From contig JAFAQI010000124.1 of the NCBI GenBank assembly GCA_019246495.1, positions 1 through 13,682 of the forward strand: a stretch of 13,682 nt of DNA. The letters run 5' to 3'. A model generated the notes under the pieces. That model made no database searches. It saw only the letters and a list, made by a program, of their open reading frames with translations, and had not been told where the DNA came from. This stretch comes from Frankiales bacterium. GTDB taxonomy: Bacteria > Actinomycetota > Actinomycetes > JAFAQI01. This document shows positions 7,350 to 12,693 of this stretch, piece after piece. Position 1 is the stretch's first letter; the number at the start of each line of letters is the position of its first letter. The position numbers and the translations under genes are program-made.

Positions 7350-8376
7350 GAACCGTCCTCCGCCGCTCGATGCGCGTGAGCACCTGCTGTTCCACTCCGG
7401 CGATGCGCTCCGGGTCGAGGTAACGCTTCAGCTCGCGACCGGCGACGAAGTCGTCGAACGCCTCGAGCGTCGTATAGGCCGGCACGTAGCCGAAGTCCTG
7501 CTGCAACCGCGTGGTGTCGATGCCGCGGCCGAAGTGCAGCAGGTCCATCTGCTCCGGCGAGAAGTCCACGAGCCCGGCCCGCCGGAACAGCGACCCGACG
7601 AGCGAGACCGCCGGCGACGGCACCGGCACCGACGTACGGCCGGCCCGGCGGATCGCTTGCGAGAGCAGCAGCACACCGCTGCCGGCGACGTTGAAGGTCC
7701 CACGGTGGCGCTCGACGACGGCCCGGCGCAGCACCTCGATGCCGTCGTCCTCGTGGATGAACTGCACTCGCGGGTCGAACCCGAACACCTGCGGTACGAC
7801 GGGCAACGAGAAGTACCGCGTGAGTGGGGTGTCGATGCGCGGCCCGATGAAGTTCGCGAACCGCAGCAGCGTCACGTCGACGTCGGGCCGGCGGCGGCCG
7901 AGACCGCGCACATAGCCTTCGACCTCGGTCGAGTCCTTGCCATAGCCGGAACGGAACTGCGACCGCGGCTCCATCCCCTCCGTGAACAGCGCCGGGTCGC
8001 GCGACGAGGACCCGTAGACCGCGGTCGTCGACCGAACGACGAGCTTCTCCAGCGACGGTGCCTTCTGGCATGCCGCGAGCAGCTGCATGGTGCCGATGAC
8101 GTTGATCTCTTTCATCGCCGTACGACCACCGGCACCGAACGGCGTCGCGATGACGCTCATGTGCACGACCGTGTCGACCTTCGCCGACGCGATGACCTTC
8201 GCGATGATTGGGTTGCGGATGTCGGCCCGCACGAACTCGGTGCGCCCGACGTCCTGTCGCGGCGGTACGACGTCAACGCCGATCAGTCGCTCGATCGAGT
8301 CGTCCGCCGACAGCATCGACGCGAGGCGCCCGCCGAGGTAGCGCGAGACCCCTGTAATCAAAACGACCCGGCTCAT
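7342..8376 (-). CDS. NAD-dependent epimerase/dehydratase-family protein (extended SDR), GalE2/Rv0501-like
   Basis: A 344-residue extended short-chain dehydrogenase-like protein. The N-terminal cofactor motif is LITGVSRYLGGRL, a TGxxxxxG form in which the middle Gly is Arg12. Asp35 in GVDVVP and ADIRN (51-55) fit the adenosine-binding positions. VVRSTTAVYG holds the Ser/Thr of the active site, and the Tyr is in SGYGKDSTEVE (Y145). The Lys expected four residues after Tyr is Ser149; a Lys occurs at Tyr+2. LLRFANFIGP and FIHEDDGIEVL are standard later blocks. The ATG overlaps the upstream gene stop (ATGA), and its own stop overlaps the acyltransferase start, so the three genes are tightly coupled. 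Sugar-nucleotide epimerisation should not be assumed: the active site is atypical and no sugar genes are nearby. Confidence 0.85.
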   Translation of the reverse strand: MSRVVLITGVSRYLGGRLASMLSADDSIERLIGVDVVPPRQDVGRTEFVRADIRNPIIAKVIASAKVDTVVHMSVIATPFGAGGRTAMKEINVIGTMQLLAACQKAPSLEKLVVRSTTAVYGSSSRDPALFTEGMEPRSQFRSGYGKDSTEVEGYVRGLGRRRPDVDVTLLRFANFIGPRIDTPLTRYFSLPVVPQVFGFDPRVQFIHEDDGIEVLRRAVVERHRGTFNVAGSGVLLLSQAIRRAGRTSVPVPSPAVSLVGSLFRRAGLVDFSPEQMDLLHFGRGIDTTRLQQDFGYVPAYTTLEAFDDFVAGRELKRYLDPERIAGVEQQVLTRIERRRTVHA

Positions 8377-9230
8377 GTCGTGACCGCCGCGCGCCGGGGA
8401 CCGGTCTGCTGCTGTTGCACCCGCGAGATGACGATCGGGTCGCCGCGAGTCACCCGGAGCTCCTGGTTGGCGCGGCCCGCGTTGACCGCCAGCTGGATCG
8501 CCCGGAACGAGTCCTCGCAGAGCGTCAGCCGGCCGGTCGCCACCTCGCCGAAGGAATGGGTGAACGGCACCGTCATGGTGCGGCCGTTGCAGCGCAGCTC
8601 GACGTCATCGCCGAGGGTGATGCCGGCCGCTTCGAGATCGGCGCGGGCGAGGTTGAGCGAGACATTGCCGAAGTGGTCGACGGCCCGGATCTCGGCGTGC
8701 ACGTGGTCGTCGTCGACGGTGGCCGAGCGCAACTCGAGCCGGCACAGCTCCGACTCCTTGATCTTGGGTCCGACGTCGTCGAGCGACCGGCCGGCGGCGA
8801 GGTGCCCGGCGACCGGCGCGAACACGTCACGGCCGCGGAACGTCGCGTGTAGATGCTCCAGCCACAGCTCGCGGTTGGCGATCTCGACCGCTCGGCGGAT
8901 GCCGCCGCGCGACTCCCAGGCGTAGGACATCAGTCCGTTGTCCGGACCGACGAAGACGGAGCCGTCGCCGGTCTCGACCGCGATGCCGCGGGCGGGCTCG
9001 GCGTGCTGCGGGTCGACCATCGCGAGGTGCACGCCGATCGGCAGGAACGGCATCGCCGCGTTGAGCGAGTGCGCTCCGGCCTCGACGTCCTGGGGGGCGA
9101 TGAGGTGGCAGATGTCGATGATGCGGACCTGCGGGGCGATCTGGGCGATCACGCCCTTGCAGACGCCGACGAAGACGTCATCATGTCCGTAGTCGGACAG
9201 GAACGTCACCCAATCGTGGCCGCCCGCCAC
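8373..9230 (-). CDS. SAM hydroxide adenosyltransferase (DUF62) family protein
   Basis: A 285-residue protein covering the whole two-domain family length. Characterised members use water to split S-adenosylmethionine into adenosine and methionine; fluorinases and chlorinases are relatives. Visible blocks: FLSDYGHDDVFVGVCKGVI (8-28), IIDICHLIAPQDVEAGAHSL (ribose/base site), VDPQHAEPARGIAV (72-85), FVGPDNGLMS (93-102), TFRGRDVFAPVAGHLA (130-145) and, in the C-terminal domain, IRAVDHFGNVSLNL. The hydrolase triad Asp-Arg-His appears as D73-A80-R132 here (see findings). GTG 9230 has GGAG 7 bases upstream. The stop overlaps the epimerase start by 4 bases, and the bS22 stop is 31 bases upstream. It may remove SAM or carry out a modified reaction. 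Confidence 0.85.
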   Translation of the reverse strand: MAGGHDWVTFLSDYGHDDVFVGVCKGVIAQIAPQVRIIDICHLIAPQDVEAGAHSLNAAMPFLPIGVHLAMVDPQHAEPARGIAVETGDGSVFVGPDNGLMSYAWESRGGIRRAVEIANRELWLEHLHATFRGRDVFAPVAGHLAAGRSLDDVGPKIKESELCRLELRSATVDDDHVHAEIRAVDHFGNVSLNLARADLEAAGITLGDDVELRCNGRTMTVPFTHSFGEVATGRLTLCEDSFRAIQLAVNAGRANQELRVTRGDPIVISRVQQQQTGPRRAAVTT

Positions 9231-9261
9231 GAGCTAGCTCCGCGCGCGCGGCACAGCCGCG

Positions 9262-9360
9262 CTACTTCTTGTTACGACGCTGAACACGCGTCTTCTTGAG
9301 AAGTTTGCGGTGCTTCTTCTTGGCCATGCGCTTGCGCCGCTTCTTGATGACCGAACCCAC
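9262..9360 (-). CDS. Small basic ribosomal protein bS22 (AURKAIP1/COX24-domain, mS38-like), 32 aa
   Basis: A GTG-started 32-residue ORF. It reads [17 protein letters not shown] and then [15 protein letters not shown]: over half the residues are Lys or Arg and there are no acidic residues. This matches, nearly residue for residue, the M. tuberculosis Rv0500B-type protein as I remember it, which carries the AURKAIP1/COX24 domain. The domain is shared with mitochondrial ribosomal protein mS38. In mycobacteria the protein was found in the small ribosomal subunit and named bS22. GAGGGG about 6 bases upstream of the GTG gives a good ribosome-binding site. Its place right after the HTH gene is the same as in mycobacteria. 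Automated gene callers easily miss it. Confidence 0.9.
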   Translation of the reverse strand: MGSVIKKRRKRMAKKKHRKLLKKTRVQRRNKK

Positions 9361-9445
9361 GCCTAGCCCCTCGCCACGGACATTCGAACCTGAGCGGCCA
9401 GGCTACCCGAGGCGCCGGCGCGGGCCGGAGGCCAGCGGTGCAGAT

Positions 9446-9655
9446 TCAGGCGGTCTCCACGAACGAGCCCGCCAGGTAGTCGTTCACCGCTTGCTCGGGC
9501 ACGCGGAAGGACCGGCCGACGCGCACCGCCGGCAGCGTGCCGCCGTGGACCAGTCGGTAGACGGTCATCTTGGACACCCGCATGACCGACGCGACCTCGG
9601 CAACCGTGAGGAATCGCAACTCGGCGAGAGGGCGCTCACCGTTGGAAGCAGACAT
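9446..9655 (-). CDS. Excisionase-family helix-turn-helix DNA-binding protein (Rv0500A-like)
   Basis: A 69-residue protein that is almost entirely one winged-HTH domain of the MerR/excisionase (HTH_17) type: LRFLTVAEVASVMRVSKMTV is helix 1, turn and the start of the recognition helix, YRLVHGGTLPAVRVGRSFRV runs into the wing, and PEQAVNDYLAG is the closing helix. The size and pattern match the BldC/Rv0500A class of small actinobacterial regulators, so despite the family name it is probably a host transcription or architectural factor, not a phage excisionase; no integrase is nearby. A GTG at 9673 would add six residues, but ATG 9655 has AGAAGG about 9 bases upstream and gives the usual length. 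bS22 follows after an 85-base gap, in the same order as in mycobacteria. Confidence 0.85.
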   Translation of the reverse strand: MSASNGERPLAELRFLTVAEVASVMRVSKMTVYRLVHGGTLPAVRVGRSFRVPEQAVNDYLAGSFVETA

Positions 9656-9672
9656 GCCAGACCGCCTTCTCA

Positions 9673-9702
9673 CGCGCCGGCACCGGCTTCCCCACCGGCG
9701 CG
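9673..9702 (-). promoter_or_regulatory. Hairpin in the 5' leader of the HTH gene
   Basis: CGCGCCGG at 9673-9680 pairs perfectly with CCGGCGCG at 9695-9702 (8 bp, 14-base loop). In the minus-strand transcript it lies between the predicted start of transcription and the AGAAGG ribosome-binding site. It could modulate translation or transcription of the HTH-bS22 transcript. In such GC-rich DNA it may also be incidental. Confidence 0.3.
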
Positions 9703-9726
9703 CATCGAACGCGTGTACTGATTCGA

Positions 9727-9755
9727 AGAGTAGCGGTGTGACTGCTGCGCGTCAC
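9727..9755 (-). promoter_or_regulatory. Sigma-70-type promoter for the HTH-bS22 transcript
   Basis: On the minus strand a -35 GTGACG (9755-9750) and a -10 TACTCT (9732-9727) are separated by exactly 17 bases. This is the best-formed promoter in the window. It predicts transcription starting near 9720 and a leader of about 65 bases before ATG 9655. It separates the proC-acuC-phosphatase group from the HTH-bS22 group. Confidence 0.6.
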
Positions 9756-9777
9756 GGGGCGGATGAGACCAACTCTG

Positions 9778-10569
9778 CTACGCCGATCGGCGTACCTCGT
9801 CCAGACCCGACAGGAGGTACGACGCAAGCGGGGCATATCCGGCAGGGGCCACATTGTCGTCAAGCGGCACCACGACCTCGACCTTGCCTTCCGCCGCGCC
9901 GACGAACAGTGCAGGGTCATTGGTGTCGGCGAAGCCGATGACGGCAAGACCGGCCTGACCGGCGGCTCCCGCCCAGCCGTGGTCGGCGATGACGAGGTCG
10001 GCGACCGGCTCGCCGCGAGCCGCGGAAAGCATCCGCTGCATCGGCTCTGGCGCGTGCGTGTGGAGCACGTCGCCACCGGTGCCGAGCGTCGCGACGCCGC
10101 CGATGTAGCGAATCCGCCGCGACAGCTCCCCGACCCTGACCCACTCCTCCGCGGCCGGCGTCACGATCTCGCAACCCTCGGCCTCGAGCCGCTGCACCAT
10201 CGGCAGCAACATCGCGAGCAAGCCCGTCGGGTGGCCGGTCGCGAACAGGACGCGGGCCCGATCCGCGGCAGCGCCGCGCAGTCGCTCGCGGGCGTCGTCG
10301 AGCGCTGCCACGCAGAGCGCCGGATCGATCCGGTCGGCGCCGCTCTCCCGGCTGAGGTCGGGGTCGATGCCGATGCGTTCGACCAGGACGGCGGCAACCT
10401 CCTCGTAAGTCCAGTCGTGGTCGAGCTCGAGGCCGAACCAGTAGTCCGGATGACGGTCGAGCATCTTGCGGATGTTGCCGAGGTTGCCCTGTCGCGGTGT
10501 CGCGACGTCGCCGGCGATGCGCGTGCGGACGAGGTGCTCGACGAGGTCCGCTCGCGACATCACTGTCAT
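9778..10569 (-). CDS. Actinobacterial 'phosphatase'-annotated conserved protein
   Basis: A 263-residue cytoplasmic protein recognised by a block pattern shared with Streptomyces proteins usually labelled 'phosphatase': SRADLVEHLVRTRIAGDVATPR at the start, VLFATGHPTGLL, DVLHTHAPEPM, IADHGWAGAAGQAG, GFADTNDPALF and VPLDDNVAP. The conserved His, Asp and Gly residues suggest a metal- or phosphate-binding site, but I know of no experimental assignment, so the label is a family name only. The frame runs on to 10878 inside acuC, but similarity begins at MTVMSRADL; ATG 10569 overlaps the acuC stop in ATGA, and ATG 10560 is a possible alternative. It ends the proC-acuC group, with a new promoter just downstream. 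Confidence 0.7.
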   Translation of the reverse strand: MTVMSRADLVEHLVRTRIAGDVATPRQGNLGNIRKMLDRHPDYWFGLELDHDWTYEEVAAVLVERIGIDPDLSRESGADRIDPALCVAALDDARERLRGAAADRARVLFATGHPTGLLAMLLPMVQRLEAEGCEIVTPAAEEWVRVGELSRRIRYIGGVATLGTGGDVLHTHAPEPMQRMLSAARGEPVADLVIADHGWAGAAGQAGLAVIGFADTNDPALFVGAAEGKVEVVVPLDDNVAPAGYAPLASYLLSGLDEVRRSA

Positions 10570-11756
10570 GCGGACACCGGGTCGAGCCCGTGCAGCCCGA
10601 AGACCACGTGCCGGGTCTCCCGGATCGCAGCATCGACGGCGTCGCGCGACGCGTCGGCCGACCACGGCCGGAACGTCGCCGGCCGTCCGTCGGTCATGGA
10701 CAGCGGCCCGTTCCCGCTCGTGCGGCTGCGGACGAACTCCCGCCAGTCCTCCGGCGTCGGTGCCTCCGGTTCGATCGGACTGCCGACCGCTTCGGCGAGC
10801 AGATGCGTCCACGACCGCGGTACGACCCGGACCAGCTCGTAACCACCGCCGCCGGTCGCGAGCCAGCGCCCACCGCAAACCTCATGCGCCAGTGCATGCA
10901 GCGTCGCGTGCGCAGTCCGTTGCGCGTCGAGCGAGACCAGCAGGTTGGCGAGCGGGTCGAGCGCGTGCGAGTCGCAGCCGTGCTGCGTCACGAGGATCTC
11001 CGGACGGAACGCGCGCACCAGCGGGAGCGCCACGGCGTTCAGTGCGCGGAGCCAGCCGTCGTCGGCGGTGCCCGCAGGCAGTGCGACGTTGACCGCGCGC
11101 CCCTTCGCCGCCGGCCCGCCGATCTCGTCCGCGAAGCCGGTGCCGGGAAACAGCGTCCGGCCGGACTCGTGAACGCTGATCGTCAGCACCCGCGGGTCGT
11201 CCCAGAACGCCGCTTGCACACCGTCGCCGTGATGCACGTCGATGTCGACGTAGGCGATGCGCTCTACGCCGTCGGCGAGCAGCCACGCGATGGCGATCGC
11301 CGGGTCGTTGTAGATGCAGAACCCGGAGGCTGATGTCGCCATCGCGTGGTGCAGCCCACCGGCGACATTGACGGCATGCAGGTGCGAGCCGCTGCGGACC
11401 GCACGTGCCGCTGCAAGCGTCGCCGCGACGACCGCCGAGGTCGCCTCGTGCATGCCCGGGAAGATCGGATCGTCCGGCGTTCCGAGACCGTGCGCGACGT
11501 CCACCTTGCCGGTCTCGCCGGCCCGGCGTACGGCATCGAGGTAGTCGGGCGAATGCACGAGGAGCAGCTCGTCGTCAGTGGCCACACCCACCGGCAGCAG
11601 CTCGACCGCCGGGACATCGAGGACGCCCATCGACCGGGCGAGCGCGATCGTCAGCTCGACGCGGACCGGGGCGAGCGGATGACCTGGACCGAAGTCGTAG
11701 TGCACCAGCCCGTCGTCCCACGGGACGGCACAGCGGTGCTCCGGGCCGGCGGTCAC
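10566..11756 (-). CDS. acuC: AcuC-like histone deacetylase-family (acetoin utilisation) hydrolase
   Basis: A 396-residue zinc-dependent deacetylase-fold protein. Family motifs are complete: HYDFGPGHPLAPVR (19-32), the paired active-site His in GGLHHA (H136, H137), the zinc ligands in YVDIDVHHGDGVQ (D173, H175), a third Asp ligand in QHGCDSHALDPLANL, and the catalytic Tyr in TGGGGYE. In Bacillus, AcuC deacetylates and so activates acetyl-CoA synthetase; a similar protein-lysine deacetylase role is plausible, but no acetyl-CoA synthetase or acetyltransferase gene is in view. The last ~80 residues (after SWTHLLAEAVG) extend past the minimal domain, as in other actinobacterial AcuC proteins. GTG 11756 lies 30 bases after the proC stop, with only a weak ribosome-binding site; the 3' end overlaps the 'phosphatase'. 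Confidence 0.88.
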   Translation of the reverse strand: MTAGPEHRCAVPWDDGLVHYDFGPGHPLAPVRVELTIALARSMGVLDVPAVELLPVGVATDDELLLVHSPDYLDAVRRAGETGKVDVAHGLGTPDDPIFPGMHEATSAVVAATLAAARAVRSGSHLHAVNVAGGLHHAMATSASGFCIYNDPAIAIAWLLADGVERIAYVDIDVHHGDGVQAAFWDDPRVLTISVHESGRTLFPGTGFADEIGGPAAKGRAVNVALPAGTADDGWLRALNAVALPLVRAFRPEILVTQHGCDSHALDPLANLLVSLDAQRTAHATLHALAHEVCGGRWLATGGGGYELVRVVPRSWTHLLAEAVGSPIEPEAPTPEDWREFVRSRTSGNGPLSMTDGRPATFRPWSADASRDAVDAAIRETRHVVFGLHGLDPVSA

Positions 11757-11786
11757 CCGCCCATCTTGCCGCCCTGGCGGGACGCC

Positions 11787-12614
11787 TCAGGCCTGGCCCT
11801 GCGCCAGCTCCCGAGAGCGGTCGCGGGCCGCCTCGAGTGCGGCGAGCAGCGCCGCCCGGACGCCGTGGTTCTCGAGCTCGCGGATCGCGGCGATCGTGGT
11901 GCCGCCAGGGCTGGTGACCGCCTCACGGAGCTGCACCGGATGCTCACCCGAGTCGCGCAGCATCTGCGCCGAGCCAACCGCGGTCTGGACGATCAGCTCG
12001 GCGGCGACCGCGCGCGGCAGCCCGAGCAGGATGCCGGCGTCGATCATCGCTTCGACGAGATAGAAGAAGTACGCCGGACCGCTGCCGGACAACGCCGTCA
12101 CTGCGTCGAGCTGCGACTCGGGCACGCGGATGACCTTGCCGACCGGGCGCAGCAGCGCTTCCGTGCGCGCCAGATGTTCCTCACCGGCGTGGGCGCCGGC
12201 CGCGATCGCACTCATCGCCTGGTCGACGAACACCGGGGTGTTGCTCATGACGCGCACGACCGGCGTTCCGGTGGCGAGCCGCTGCTCGAGGAACTGCGTC
12301 GGGATGCCCGCGGCGATCGTGATGACGAGGTTGTCGGGAGTGACCGCTGCGGACAACTCGTCGAGCAGCGCGGTCATCTCCTGCGGCTTCACCGCGACGA
12401 GCAGGGTGTCAGCCTGCTCCGCTGCCGCCGCGGTGCTCACCCCGCGAACGTCGTAGGTCTGCTCCAGAAGTTTGGTGCGCTCGGCGTGCCGTTCGGTGAA
12501 GACGATGTCCTCGGGACGCCGACCGGCACGCAGCAGTCCGGACAGCAACGCCTCGCCCATCTTGCCTGCGCCGAGGATCGCGACCTTCTCATCGGTCCCG
12601 GAAGAGCTACGCAT
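11787..12614 (-). CDS. proC: Pyrroline-5-carboxylate reductase (last step of proline synthesis)
   Basis: A 275-residue enzyme that reduces 1-pyrroline-5-carboxylate to proline with NAD(P)H. The Rossmann motif is VAILGAGKMGEALLSGLL (11-28) and the cofactor block is LLVAVKPQEM (71-80). The C-terminal dimerisation/substrate domain has ALSGSGPAYFFYLVEAM and the signature LREAVTSPGGTT. Length is typical. One oddity: the conserved MPNTP segment reads MSNTP (S124). ATG 12614 gives a normal N terminus; an in-frame TAG lies eight codons upstream. It is the first gene of the minus-strand cluster and diverges from the secreted protease across 79 bases. Confidence 0.95.
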   Translation of the reverse strand: MRSSSGTDEKVAILGAGKMGEALLSGLLRAGRRPEDIVFTERHAERTKLLEQTYDVRGVSTAAAAEQADTLLVAVKPQEMTALLDELSAAVTPDNLVITIAAGIPTQFLEQRLATGTPVVRVMSNTPVFVDQAMSAIAAGAHAGEEHLARTEALLRPVGKVIRVPESQLDAVTALSGSGPAYFFYLVEAMIDAGILLGLPRAVAAELIVQTAVGSAQMLRDSGEHPVQLREAVTSPGGTTIAAIRELENHGVRAALLAALEAARDRSRELAQGQA

Positions 12615-12636
12615 GTACGAAATGGTCGCATGGGTC

Positions 12637-12642
12637 TAGGGT
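12637..12642 (+). promoter_or_regulatory. Candidate -10 hexamer TAGGGT for the secreted protease
   Basis: TAGGGT fits TAnnnT, with a weak -35 (TGTACG, 12614-12619) 17 bases upstream. It predicts a leader of about 45 bases before GTG 12694, which has its own ribosome-binding site. It sits in the 79-base divergent region with proC. Confidence 0.35.
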
Positions 12643-12693
12643 CGCCGCCGCGGGTCCGACTCGCGGGCTCGTTGGCTCGTCAAGGGGTGGCCC

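Noticed and set aside
7111..8925. 604-residue open frame on the plus strand, and a similar one at 6279-7379
   Set aside because: Both lie opposite recognised genes (acyltransferase, epimerase, DUF62) and have Arg/Ala-rich translations with no motif.
9361..9420. A minus-strand stretch containing GGTTCGAAT, like a tRNA T-loop
   Set aside because: The flanking bases do not form a T-stem, and no matching acceptor, D or anticodon arms can be drawn.
9446..9655. Excisionase-like protein as evidence of a prophage or integrated element
   Set aside because: There is no integrase, attachment-site repeat or phage gene nearby, and the same gene sits in a core locus of mycobacteria.
10570..10878. Upstream extension of the 'phosphatase' frame within acuC
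   Set aside because: The added 103 residues are Arg-rich shadow sequence; family similarity starts at the ATGA overlap.
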